A stretch of 30,161 bases of DNA from positions 1 through 30,161 of the forward strand of contig CAZWYU010000013.1 in the NCBI GenBank assembly GCA_964638595.1. The letters run 5' to 3'. The position numbers were made by a program, and so were the translations under genes. How positions within the stretch are numbered: the first letter of the stretch is position 1; every line of letters begins with the position of its first letter. The notes under the pieces are model-generated. The model saw only the letters and a program-made list of their open reading frames with translations, did not search any database and was not told the DNA's origin. The stretch comes from CAZWQR01 sp964638595. GTDB lineage: Bacteria > Patescibacteriota > Minisyncoccia > Minisyncoccales > PEYH01. Positions 12,795 through 20,714 of this stretch are shown piece by piece.

Positions 12795-13175
12795 CTATCT
12801 TTTTTTCTTGGGCAAAATTTCTTTCATTTTAGCCACAATCTCTTCGGGGGTAAAGTGAGCTTTAACAAGAAAGTCAACAGCGCCAAGGCTTAAGCCCCTT
12901 TCTATTTCGTCTTTTTGCCCTAAATTGGAAAGCACTAAAACAGGAACAGATGCTGTGCTGGGATTGTCTTTTAAACGCTCCAGAACTTCAAAACCATCAA
13001 GACCTGGTAGAATTAGGTCCAGTAGAACTAAATCCGGCTTTGTCTCTTTAATTTTACTTAGTCCTTCTTCGCCGTCTATGGCTTCATCTACTTTAAAACC
13101 CTCTCCAATTAATTTTCTGGAAATAAGTTCTCTTAAAAATTTATCGTCTTCTATTATTAAAATATTTTCCTCCAT
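12795..13175 (-). CDS. Receiver-only response regulator (CheY-like), first
   Basis: A 126-residue single receiver domain. The acidic pocket is ILIIEDD (D10, D11), the phospho-acceptor is D53 in DLVLLDLILPGLDGFEVL, the switch residue is in VPVLVLSNLG (Ser), and the conserved Lys is in FLVKAHF, followed by TPEEIVAKMKEIL. There is no output domain, so it must act by protein contact or as a phosphorelay intermediate. It lies 13 bp after a second receiver protein and downstream of the histidine kinase, which is the probable donor. Confidence 0.92.
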   Translation of the reverse strand: MEENILIIEDDKFLRELISRKLIGEGFKVDEAIDGEEGLSKIKETKPDLVLLDLILPGLDGFEVLERLKDNPSTASVPVLVLSNLGQKDEIERGLSLGAVDFLVKAHFTPEEIVAKMKEILPKKKR

Positions 13176-13188
13176 AAATTTATATTAA

Positions 13189-13572
13189 TTATTGGGAGGG
13201 CTCGCCGATTTGTCTCACCACTTTATCAACTACTTCTTGAGGGTCAAATTCGGTTTTAATAAGCCAATCGTCTGCTCCCAGCTTCTTGGCTTTTTCAATT
13301 TCAACCGGCTGTCCAGAATTAGAGATAATAATTATTGGTATTTTTTTATCAATAGAGGGATCTTCTTTTATTTTTTCCATCAATTCAAATCCTCCCATTT
13401 TTGGCATTATAATATCAAGCAAAATTAAATCAGGGGTTTCTGTTTGTAAATACTTAAAAGCTTCTAATCCATCTTTAGATATCACCACCTCATAATCTAA
13501 CTCTGAAAACTTGCGCTCTAAAAAGTTAAGCAACAATTCCTCATCTTCAACTATTAATATTTTTTTAGCCAT
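13189..13572 (-). CDS. Receiver-only response regulator (CheY-like), second
   Basis: A 127-residue stand-alone receiver. Acidic pocket ILIVEDEE, phospho-acceptor D53 in DLILLDIIMPKMGGFELM, switch Ser in IPIIIISNSGQ and conserved Lys in WLIKTEFDPQE. It is similar to the next receiver (shared IEKAKKLGADDWLIK/IERGLSLGAVDFLVK region), suggesting an old duplication. It has no DNA-binding or enzymatic output. An 83-bp gap with a small AT hairpin (13630-13650) separates it from the kinase. Confidence 0.92.
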   Translation of the reverse strand: MAKKILIVEDEELLLNFLERKFSELDYEVVISKDGLEAFKYLQTETPDLILLDIIMPKMGGFELMEKIKEDPSIDKKIPIIIISNSGQPVEIEKAKKLGADDWLIKTEFDPQEVVDKVVRQIGEPSQ

Positions 13573-13655
13573 ATTAAATTATTTTAATACTAAAAATTAT
13601 AAAGGTCAAATGTGTTTAAAGACTATGTAATAATCTTTTGTTAAGATTATAGCAC

Positions 13656-15221
13656 TTAGCCAATTGCCGGTAAAGAGAAAATAAAAGTTGTGCCTTTATT
13701 TTCCTCTGATTCAAAGCTAATTTTTCCATCGTGGGCTTCAATAATATTTTTAGTAATAAAAAGACCAAGGCCGGTGCCTTCTGTTTCTGTTCTAACCGCA
13801 TTATTTCCTCTAAAAAATTTACTAAAAACTCTGTCCTGTTGGTCCTTAGAAATACCGATGCCCGTATCTTGTACCGAAACAAAAACTCTGTCCCCCTTGC
13901 GTTCTGCTTTAAGAATAACCTTACCATTGCTATTTGTATAGTGAACAGCATTTTCTAAAAGATTTCTAATGGCTAAACTGGCCTTTTCAATATCCACTTT
14001 AATAATTTTTGATTTCTTGTCTTTGGGTTTTATAAACTTAAATTTTACTCCCTTGCTATAAGCCATAGTTTGAATCGACTCCACTATATCATCTAAAAGC
14101 TCTATTAAATCAACTGTCTTGGGCTGATAAACGAAACGTCCTTCTTCAATTCTAGCTACATTAAGCAAGTCGTTAATAAGACGAATCATTCTTTCATTGG
14201 TCTCATTGGCTTTGCTTACCATATCCTTTTGATTGCTGGTCAAAAGCCCTGCCTCGCCTTCTAAAAGCATAGATAAGCTCCATTTAATAATAGAAAGAGG
14301 AGTTCTTAACTGGTGAGCTGCCACCGAAACAAATTGGCTCTTTAAGCGCTCAATCATCTTTTCCCTAGTAACATTATGAAGAATAATTAGGGTAATTTGC
14401 TGTTTCTCGTCAATGGAAATAAAGCGAGTACTAACTTCTAAAGTAATTTCTTCTTTGAGCAATTCAAACTCTTCTCTCATAATTTCTTTCTCAAAAGAAA
14501 CTATTTTGAATAATCTCTTAAGCTCTTTTTTTTCTTTAAGAAGAATAAATGTCTTGCCTAAATAATCATTTTGTCTAATATCTAAATAATCTTCAGCAGT
14601 TGGATTTATTAAATTAAACCTCTTGTTTTCATCAAGGATTAAAAGTCCATCTACAAAATTATAAAAAATAGTTTCTGCTTTATTGCGCTCTGTTTCTGCC
14701 TCTTTTTTGGCCATTTCTGTGTCTTCTAAAATATTTAAAAGCGCCCTTCTAGATTCTTTTAAAGCCATTGTCCGTTGTTTGATTTTTATTTCTGTTTCTT
14801 CTTGAAGTATTTTAAAAGCAGAAATATCAGCAAAGCTTAAAAAAAAGCCGGCTGACTCGCCTTGTTTGTTTTGCTTAACAGCGCAAGAAATTGAAACTGA
14901 AATTTTTTTGCCTTCTTTAGTAATAAGAATAGCTTCGTTGTTTTTAGTAATTTTTTTTCTTTCTGCTACTTTCAAAATTTCGCCTATATCTTTTTCTGCT
15001 TGAAAAAAACTATTTAATCGCTCCCCCAAGATTTCACTTGCGGAAAAATTACTAAGCTCTTCAAAAGCCTTATTGACATTGCAGATAACTCCACGAGGAG
15101 TTACGCCACAGATTGGCAGAGGCAAAAAAGTAAAAAGGTCGTTTAAATAAGTAGAAACAATACTTAAGTCTTCTTGCAATCCTTCTATAAGTTGCTCGGA
15201 TTTTATATCTCCCTTTTTCAT
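13656..15221 (-). CDS. PAS-PAS sensor histidine kinase
   Basis: A 521-residue cytoplasmic kinase from the ATG at 15221 (a longer frame from 15257 would overlap the sensor gene by 35 bp). There is no membrane segment. A first PAS domain (FTFLPLPICGVTPRGVICNVNKAFEEL to SFADISAFKIL) is followed by a coiled coil, a second PAS (NFVDGLLILDENKRFNLINPTAEDYL), and the HisKA H-box FVSVAAHQLRTPLSIIKWSLSM with the phospho-His at about 303. The ATPase has N-box RNLLENAVHYTN, G1 VQDTGIGIS, F-box FSKFFRGN and G2 GTGLGLFITKNIIEAH. It signals to receivers, probably the two downstream. A one-base gap joins it to the V4R-like sensor, which probably supplies the input. Confidence 0.93.
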   Translation of the reverse strand: MKKGDIKSEQLIEGLQEDLSIVSTYLNDLFTFLPLPICGVTPRGVICNVNKAFEELSNFSASEILGERLNSFFQAEKDIGEILKVAERKKITKNNEAILITKEGKKISVSISCAVKQNKQGESAGFFLSFADISAFKILQEETEIKIKQRTMALKESRRALLNILEDTEMAKKEAETERNKAETIFYNFVDGLLILDENKRFNLINPTAEDYLDIRQNDYLGKTFILLKEKKELKRLFKIVSFEKEIMREEFELLKEEITLEVSTRFISIDEKQQITLIILHNVTREKMIERLKSQFVSVAAHQLRTPLSIIKWSLSMLLEGEAGLLTSNQKDMVSKANETNERMIRLINDLLNVARIEEGRFVYQPKTVDLIELLDDIVESIQTMAYSKGVKFKFIKPKDKKSKIIKVDIEKASLAIRNLLENAVHYTNSNGKVILKAERKGDRVFVSVQDTGIGISKDQQDRVFSKFFRGNNAVRTETEGTGLGLFITKNIIEAHDGKISFESEENKGTTFIFSLPAIG

Positions 15222-15222
15222 A

Positions 15223-15828
15223 TTATTTCCATTGAAGCTTAAATTCGTGATAAGCATCTCCTCTAAACATGCACTTTGTTTCTTCTATACTAATAGATTT
15301 TTTCCCTAATGCTATTTGGGCAGTTTTTAAAAAATAACCTTTATGATAAATACACATAATGGGATGGAATTTATAACCCTTTACCCTAAAAATTGCATAC
15401 TTTTTTGCTCCGCTAAATTCAACTGGTTCAATTTCTCCAAAATCAAAATGTTTTCGCCAGTATTTGGGCGATTCTTTAAAAGTTCTCTCCATTGAGACAA
15501 AGTAATTCATAAAGAGTTTCATAAAAAAGGAATGTTGCAAAGACTCCTGTCCCATTTCAAAAATATCTTGTTCTTGAAAATCCAAAAATTCGGCTGTCAG
15601 AAGAATTATTAAAACACTATAATATTCTGGATAAAATTGCATTGGTTTGATGTCTTTAAAAGAGAGAGTCAAATCAAATTCTTCAAATTTTTCCTTAATT
15701 TTTTGAACCATTTCTTGCCCGCCCCTCCGTTTTAAAAAACCAATATTTTCCAAAATAACAGCCCCCCTGACATTTCCAGGAACCTTTTGGAGTTTATTTG
15801 CTAATTCTTTAGTAACTTTTTCAAACAT
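15223..15828 (-). CDS. V4R/heme-NO-binding-like sensory domain protein
   Basis: A 201-residue soluble protein. The C-terminal half fits the V4R-like (4-vinyl reductase) sensory fold: FHPIMCIYHKGYF (154-166) and EETKCMFRGDAYHEFKLQW (182-200), where the usual ExxCxxxGDxxCxF pattern is seen with His in place of the last Cys. C159, C186, H155 and H194 could bind a metal or small ligand. The N-terminus (VPGNVRGAVILENIGFLKRRGG) resembles the helical part of related sensor families. It lies one base upstream of a cytoplasmic PAS kinase, so it is probably a ligand sensor for that system. The exact ligand and family are not certain. Confidence 0.5.
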   Translation of the reverse strand: MFEKVTKELANKLQKVPGNVRGAVILENIGFLKRRGGQEMVQKIKEKFEEFDLTLSFKDIKPMQFYPEYYSVLIILLTAEFLDFQEQDIFEMGQESLQHSFFMKLFMNYFVSMERTFKESPKYWRKHFDFGEIEPVEFSGAKKYAIFRVKGYKFHPIMCIYHKGYFLKTAQIALGKKSISIEETKCMFRGDAYHEFKLQWK

Positions 15829-15845
15829 TAAAACATTATATCACA

Positions 15846-16772
15846 TCATTTAAAATCAACTAATCTTATCTGCTTTGTTTCAGGTAATCGTTTAATTAAA
15901 CTATAAAAACCGAATTCTTTAAAATTTTTGATAATTTTTTCTTTATCAAGCTCTTTTTTCTGACAATCGGCTAATTCAAAATCCAAGGGCACGTTAAATT
16001 CAATTTCAGCTAAACTTTTTGAAAAATAAGCTTGTTCTTTATTCTGCTTTATTTTTTCTTCAATTTTTTTGTTTAATGTTTTGAGTTCGCCTTTTTTTTC
16101 TAAAACAGCATAAATATTATCCAAAGAATTGTACTCTTTTAAAATTTTAATGGCTGTCTTCTCGCCAATGCCTTTTATGCCCGGTATGTTGTCAGAAGGG
16201 TCTCCTCTCAATGCTCGGTAATCAGTAAGCTGTTTTGGCTCAAGCCCATGATAACGCTCTTTAACTTTTGCTTCATCGTAAAGCTCTGTCTCTTTTAGCC
16301 CCCTTTTCAAGGTAAAAACTTTTGTCTTCTTATCAACCAGTCTTAAAGCGTCCAAATCGCCGGTAATAATTATTGTTTCTATGGAAGGTAAAATCTGCTT
16401 CCTTTTTGCCTGTTTGGCAATAGTGCCAATAACATCGTCTGCTTCATAGCCCTGCTTTTCAAAAATAGGTACGGAAAAAAGCTTTAATGTTTCTTTAATT
16501 AAAGGAATTTGCTCATAAAGCTCGTCAGGTGCTTTTGGCCTTTTTGCCTTATATCCTTTATATATTTTGTCTCTAAAAGTTGGACCCGGCAAGTCAAAAG
16601 CAGCTGCCAAATAGTCTGGCTGTAATTCTCTTAGAACCTTTAGAAAAACCAACAAAAAACCATAAAGAGCGTTCACTAAACGGCCATCGGGAGCGGTTAA
16701 CTCAGGAAGGGCATGAAATGCCCTGTGAATAAGAGCATTAGAATCAATTATTATTAGTTTTTTTTGTGACAT
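15846..16772 (-). CDS. Stand-alone 5'-3' exonuclease (PolA N-terminal domain type, FEN)
   Basis: A 308-residue flap endonuclease/5'-3' exonuclease equal to the first domain of DNA polymerase I, with no polymerase attached. Metal-binding acids lie in LIIIDSNALIHRAFHAL, AAFDLPGPTFRDKIYKGYKAKRP, YEADDVIGTIA and ITGDLDALRLV. The helix-three-turn-helix is DYRALRGDPSDNIPGIKGIGEKTAIKIL. It removes RNA primers and flaps in lagging-strand synthesis and repair. The start overlaps tsaE by 29 bp and cannot be moved far downstream without losing the first catalytic Asp. Ends 17 bp before the sensor gene. Confidence 0.9.
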   Translation of the reverse strand: MSQKKLIIIDSNALIHRAFHALPELTAPDGRLVNALYGFLLVFLKVLRELQPDYLAAAFDLPGPTFRDKIYKGYKAKRPKAPDELYEQIPLIKETLKLFSVPIFEKQGYEADDVIGTIAKQAKRKQILPSIETIIITGDLDALRLVDKKTKVFTLKRGLKETELYDEAKVKERYHGLEPKQLTDYRALRGDPSDNIPGIKGIGEKTAIKILKEYNSLDNIYAVLEKKGELKTLNKKIEEKIKQNKEQAYFSKSLAEIEFNVPLDFELADCQKKELDKEKIIKNFKEFGFYSLIKRLPETKQIRLVDFK

Positions 16773-17187
16773 TTATTTCTCTTTTATTTTTATCTATAAA
16801 TTTAAAATCCAGAATAATCGCTTGAGATGGCAGGAGCTTCATCGCTCTGTTCGGCCATTCAATCAAAACGATATTTGACTTATCTTTAATAATTTTTTCA
16901 AACCCAAGAATCAAAAGTTCTTTTTCATCATTTATTCTATAAAAATCAAAGTGGTATAGTTTTTTAAACGGCTGGTTTTCTAAGTTAAAACTTTTAAAAA
17001 TCACGAAAGTTGGGCTCAATATCCTCTCTTTTACTCCTAAGTTTTTGGCTAAAAATTGGACAAAAGTAGTTTTGCCGCTACCAAGCTCGCCATTGAGACC
17101 AATCACTAAAGCTTTTTTGCCCGGCAAAAAACTCTTAGCTAAATTTTCAGCAAATTCTTTAGTTCCTTTTAAGGAATTTATAATCAT
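16744..17187 (-). CDS. tsaE: tRNA t6A biosynthesis ATPase TsaE
   Basis: A 147-residue TsaE. The P-loop is GELGSGKTT (33-41), preceded by LVIGLNG, and followed by FLAKNLGVKERILSPTFVIFKSF, where SPTFV is family-specific, then LYHFDFYRI (H-F-D-x-Y-R) and VLIEWPNR. With TsaB and TsaD it makes N6-threonylcarbamoyladenosine at A37 of ANN-reading tRNAs. It is divergent from the DHH-like gene with a 36-bp gap and overlaps the exonuclease gene. TsaB and TsaD are not in this window. Confidence 0.93.
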   Translation of the reverse strand: MIINSLKGTKEFAENLAKSFLPGKKALVIGLNGELGSGKTTFVQFLAKNLGVKERILSPTFVIFKSFNLENQPFKKLYHFDFYRINDEKELLILGFEKIIKDKSNIVLIEWPNRAMKLLPSQAIILDFKFIDKNKREINVTKKTNNN

Positions 17188-17223
17188 TGACTTTTCAAAT
17201 GATAAAAGCTAAATTAAATTAAT

Positions 17224-18291
17224 ATGAATGCCCTAGAACAAGCAATAGAAATAATATCAAAATCAGACAATCCTTTAATTATTCTACCCAAACAAACAAA
17301 TTTTGACCAGCTGGGTTCGGCTGCTTCTCTTTTTTACACCTTGAATAAAAGCGGTAAATTTGTAAATTATTTTCCAAAAAAACTGCCTCAAAACTATCCT
17401 CTTAAATTTGAAAAAACATTTTTTCCCAAAAATTTAGTAATCACCATAAAAGATAAAGAAGTGAGCGAGCTTCGTTATGAGAAAGAAAAACAACTCTTAA
17501 AAATTTTTCTAACTGTAAAAGATGGTAAGATTAATAAAAATAACATTAAAATTGACGCCTTGCCAAACTATAAGCAAGAAACTGATTTAATAATTGCAAT
17601 TGGTCTGCAAAACTTAGAACAAATTGGTGAATTCTACGAAAAAAACTTCAAGCTTTTTTATGAAAATCCTATTCTAAACATTGATAATAAAAAAACAAAT
17701 TCTCGTTTTGGCAATATCAATTTAGTCATTGAAGAAAAACCAATTTCTCTAATCCTAAAAAATCTATTTAGACAAGCAAATTATAAATTAGACAACAATG
17801 TTAAATTGTGGTTGCTGTCGGGAGCAATTTCCTGTTCCAAGCAATTGCCAGTCTCAAGTGAAATTTTTGGATTGATGAGCATTGAATTAGATTACCAAAA
17901 ATTTTTAGATGTTTTTTTAAATGAGCAGAGCAAACAAAAGCAACTCTTGAAAGAGGCTTTAAAAACAATGAATTTTTTAAAGAATCAAAATTTTCCGATT
18001 ATCTCCTTATCTTCCGAAAAATTTGAGAAAACCAATACTAAAATTCAAGATATTAAATATCTTCTAAAAAAATTATCAGCTGAACCTTTTTATTTTCCTC
18101 AATTTCTTCTGCTTTGGCAGTCTCCCAAAAATTTTAAAATTCAAGCTGTTTTTTACTCCCAAGATCAAAAAATCGGCAATAAATTAAAAGAAGAATTTCA
18201 AACCCAAGAAAAGGGAAATGGGTTGCTTTTAAATTTAAACATATCAAATCTTTTGCAAGCTAAAGAACAAATTTTAGAAACAATAAGTTAA
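17224..18291 (+). CDS. Degenerate DHH-family (NrnA-like) protein without catalytic residues
   Basis: A 355-residue soluble protein whose layout follows DHH/DHHA1 phosphoesterases, but with the active site lost. The first motif, normally H-x-x-P-D-G-D-x-x-G-S, reads LPKQTNFDQLGSAASL (21-36). The second, normally DLIIxxD, reads DLIIAIGLQN (121-130). The DHH motif, normally NIDHHxxNxxFGxxN, reads NIDNKKTNSRFGNIN (152-166), where the surrounding residues are kept and HH is lost. It probably binds a nucleotide or a partner rather than hydrolysing. Its stop is 3 bp from the PilB/GspE-like ATPase gene, so it may be a partner of that machine. The fold call is an inference from motif remnants. Confidence 0.65.
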   Translation: MNALEQAIEIISKSDNPLIILPKQTNFDQLGSAASLFYTLNKSGKFVNYFPKKLPQNYPLKFEKTFFPKNLVITIKDKEVSELRYEKEKQLLKIFLTVKDGKINKNNIKIDALPNYKQETDLIIAIGLQNLEQIGEFYEKNFKLFYENPILNIDNKKTNSRFGNINLVIEEKPISLILKNLFRQANYKLDNNVKLWLLSGAISCSKQLPVSSEIFGLMSIELDYQKFLDVFLNEQSKQKQLLKEALKTMNFLKNQNFPIISLSSEKFEKTNTKIQDIKYLLKKLSAEPFYFPQFLLLWQSPKNFKIQAVFYSQDQKIGNKLKEEFQTQEKGNGLLLNLNISNLLQAKEQILETIS

Positions 18292-18294
18292 ATT

Positions 18295-19587
18295 ATGGCT
18301 GAAAGAATTACTGGTAAAATATTAATTGAAGAACAGAGAACGCTCAAAATTAGAAAAGAGATAGAAAATCTTAAAGCTTTTAGTAAGGCAATAGAGAACA
18401 ATCTAAAACAAGACACTACCGAGCTAATTGAGTTGATAATGCTTGGCTCAATTTTTTTAACTGCCTCTGATGTTCATTTTGAACCAGAGGAAAAAAACGT
18501 TAGACTAAGAATAAGGTTAGACGGAATGTTACATGATATTTTAGATATTCCAAGCGAAATTTATCACCAATTGCTTTCCAGAATAAAACTATTGGCCTCC
18601 TTAAAGCTGAATGTCCACAATAAACCTCAAGACGGTAGCTATAGTATTGAGATGGGAAAAAATTTTCCAGAAATTGAAATTAGAACTTCATCCCTTCCGG
18701 CAAGTTTTGGAGAATCAGTTGTAATGAGAATTCTAAATCCAGAAAGTCTAAAAAGTATTGAAGAACTTGGCTTAAGAGAGGACTTACTAAAATTATTTAG
18801 AAAAGAAATTGAGAGGCCCAATGGGATGATTATTGTTACTGGACCAACTGGCTCTGGAAAAACAACAACATTATATGCTTTCCTAAAATATCTTAAAAGA
18901 CCGGAAATTAAAATGATAACCATTGAGGACCCAATTGAATACCGATTAGATGGTGTTTCTCAAACCCAAGTAGATGAAAAAAAAGGATATAGTTTTGCCA
19001 GTGGCCTGCGTTCTATTGTCAGACAAGATCCTGACGTAATACTGGTTGGTGAAATTAGAGACTTAGAAACAGCTCAAATTGCCTTACAGGCGTCCCTGAC
19101 AGGACATTTAGTCTTTTCCACGCTCCACACCAACGACGCCGCAGGAACTATTCCCCGATTAACTTCTTTGGGAGCTGAACCGGTTAATATAGGTCCAGCT
19201 CTTAATATGGTAGTTGCCCAGCGTTTAGTTAGAAAAATTTGTAAAAAATGCGGGACTGAACGCAAACCAACACTAGAAGAGCTAGAACAAATAAAAAAAA
19301 CAGCTAAAACTTTTGGTAAAAAAATAGATGGTAAAATCCTTGTTCCTGAACCAAGGGGTTGTAAAGAATGCAACTTTACCGGATACAAGGGCAGAGTAGC
19401 TATTTTTGAAGCTTTTATTAGTAATGACGAAATAGAATCTTTAATCTTAAAAAATCCTTCTATTCCAGAAATAAAAAAAGTAGCTTTTAAACAAGGAATG
19501 TTTAAAATGTTTGAAGATGGTATTTTAAAAGTTTTGGAAGGCACCACTACAATGGAGGAAGTTAGAAGAGTGGCTAGTAATAAATAA
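18295..19587 (+). CDS. PilB/GspE-type secretion or pilus assembly ATPase
   Basis: A 430-residue hexameric ATPase of type II secretion/type IV pilus systems. TASDVHFEPEE (57-67) opens the conserved N-terminal half. Walker A GPTGSGKT is at 183-190, the Asp box at TIEDPIEYR, Walker B in DPDVILVGEIRD (247-257), and the His box at STLHTNDAAG. A C-terminal zinc motif pairs KICKKCG with GCKECNFTGYKGR, as in PilB/GspE. The N-terminal MshEN domain (~150 residues) is missing, so it is shorter than usual. It would power assembly of a type IV-like pilus, common in CPR for attachment or DNA uptake. It is preceded by the DHH-like gene and followed by a structured gap. Confidence 0.93.
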   Translation: MAERITGKILIEEQRTLKIRKEIENLKAFSKAIENNLKQDTTELIELIMLGSIFLTASDVHFEPEEKNVRLRIRLDGMLHDILDIPSEIYHQLLSRIKLLASLKLNVHNKPQDGSYSIEMGKNFPEIEIRTSSLPASFGESVVMRILNPESLKSIEELGLREDLLKLFRKEIERPNGMIIVTGPTGSGKTTTLYAFLKYLKRPEIKMITIEDPIEYRLDGVSQTQVDEKKGYSFASGLRSIVRQDPDVILVGEIRDLETAQIALQASLTGHLVFSTLHTNDAAGTIPRLTSLGAEPVNIGPALNMVVAQRLVRKICKKCGTERKPTLEELEQIKKTAKTFGKKIDGKILVPEPRGCKECNFTGYKGRVAIFEAFISNDEIESLILKNPSIPEIKKVAFKQGMFKMFEDGILKVLEGTTTMEEVRRVASNK

Positions 19588-19595
19588 CAATCTAA

Positions 19596-19713
19596 AATCC
19601 CTGGTTAAAATCTTTTGTCGAAAGACCCAGGATTTTTCTGAGGAATACCCCAGCCGAAGCCAGAATACCCGGGGCTAAGAAAAGTCCCTAATCTAACCAG
19701 GGATTGGTTTTTA
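19596..19713 (+). ncRNA. Structured intergenic element upstream of ruvB, candidate regulatory RNA
   Basis: AATCCCTGGTTA (19596-19607) pairs exactly with TAACCAGGGATT (19695-19706). Nested inside is GGATTTTTCT (19630-19639) with AGAAAAAGTCC (19678-19688, one bulge), a GTC-GAAA-GAC hairpin near 19617-19626, and the 8-mer GAATACCC twice, 20 bp apart (19643, 19663). The outer right arm can instead form AACCA-GGGAT-TGGTT followed by T5 (19709-19713), a terminator-like fold that excludes the outer stem. The region has no ORF. It could be a riboswitch-like leader, a small RNA, or a MITE. It matches no RNA class I can name. Confidence 0.5.
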
Positions 19714-19730
19714 TTATAACAAATATATAA

Positions 19731-20714
19731 ATGTCTGTCAAGGAAAACAACGACGAATTTTTAGATAAAAGCTTAAGGCCTACTAATTGGAGCGGTTTTA
19801 TCGGCCAAGAAAAAATAAAAAGAAATATTAGGATAATGATTGAAGCTGCCAATAAGAGAGAAGAGGCAGTAGACCATATGCTATTTTCTGGAGGACCGGG
19901 CTTGGGAAAGACAAGCTTGTCTTATTTGGTGGCTCAAGAGGGCCAAGGAAGACTTCAGAGTGTAAACGGACCCAGCATTCAAAGACCGGGCGACTTAGCC
20001 GCTATTTTAACTTCTTTAGAAGAGAAAGATGTTCTTTTTATTGATGAGATTCACAGGATGAATAAGGTTTGTGAAGAAATTATATATCCGGCTATAGAAA
20101 ACTTTAAACTAAATATTTTAACAGGCACCGGACCAATGGCCAAGAGCTTAACACTAGACCTTCCTCGGTTTACATTAATAGGAGCTACTACTAGAATCGG
20201 TTTGCTCTCCTCTCCTTTGAGAAGCCGTTTCGGGGCAATCTTTCAAATTAGCTTTTATAATAGAGAAGATATTCAAGAAATCATCAGACGGTCAGCCAAA
20301 ATTCTAAATACAGAAATTACCGAAGAGGCAATTCAAAAAATTAGCAACTCTTCAAGATTCACTCCCAGAATTGCCAACCGTTTATTAAAAAGGATAAGAG
20401 ATTTTGCTCAAGTTAAAAGCAAGGGCATAATAGATTTAAATATTACAGAAAATGCTTTAAAAGAATTAGAGATAGACGTCTTGGGCTTAGAGCCACAAGA
20501 TAGAAAAATTCTTCAGGCTATCATCAAAAAATTTAAAGGCGGGCCGGTAGGATTACAAACTTTAGCTGCAGCAACCAATGAAGAAAAAGATAATATTTTA
20601 GAAGTCTATGAGCCATATCTCATACAACTTGGTTTAATCTGCAGAACACCTCAAGGTCGAAAAGCTACCAGAAAAGCTTGCAAGCATCTTAAACAGTTCA
20701 ATGATAAAAACTAA
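19731..20714 (+). CDS. ruvB: Holliday junction branch migration ATPase RuvB
   Basis: A 327-residue RuvB. SLRPTNWSGFIGQEKIKRN is the conserved start, Walker A is GGPGLGKTSL (54-63), Walker B is LFIDEIHRM (102-110), sensor 1 GATTRIGLLSSPLRSRFG follows, and the C-terminal winged helix contains FKGGPVGLQTLAAATNEEKDNILEVYEPYLIQLGLICRTPQGRKAT. It forms the hexameric motor of the RuvABC complex. The start follows the structured element by 17 bp. The stop overlaps the lamin-tail gene by 14 bp. ruvC lies downstream in the same group, ruvA far away on the other strand. Confidence 0.97.
   Translation: MSVKENNDEFLDKSLRPTNWSGFIGQEKIKRNIRIMIEAANKREEAVDHMLFSGGPGLGKTSLSYLVAQEGQGRLQSVNGPSIQRPGDLAAILTSLEEKDVLFIDEIHRMNKVCEEIIYPAIENFKLNILTGTGPMAKSLTLDLPRFTLIGATTRIGLLSSPLRSRFGAIFQISFYNREDIQEIIRRSAKILNTEITEEAIQKISNSSRFTPRIANRLLKRIRDFAQVKSKGIIDLNITENALKELEIDVLGLEPQDRKILQAIIKKFKGGPVGLQTLAAATNEEKDNILEVYEPYLIQLGLICRTPQGRKATRKACKHLKQFNDKN

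Noticed and set aside
19074..19547. 157-residue antisense frame within the PilB/GspE gene
   Set aside because: It is a shadow of a strongly conserved coding region with no recognisable protein features.
19640..19650. CTGAGGAATACCC, reminiscent of the TPP riboswitch CTGAGA...ACCC or a hammerhead CUGANGA core
   Set aside because: The other required parts (GAACCTGATC for TPP; stem II followed by GAAA for hammerhead) are missing.
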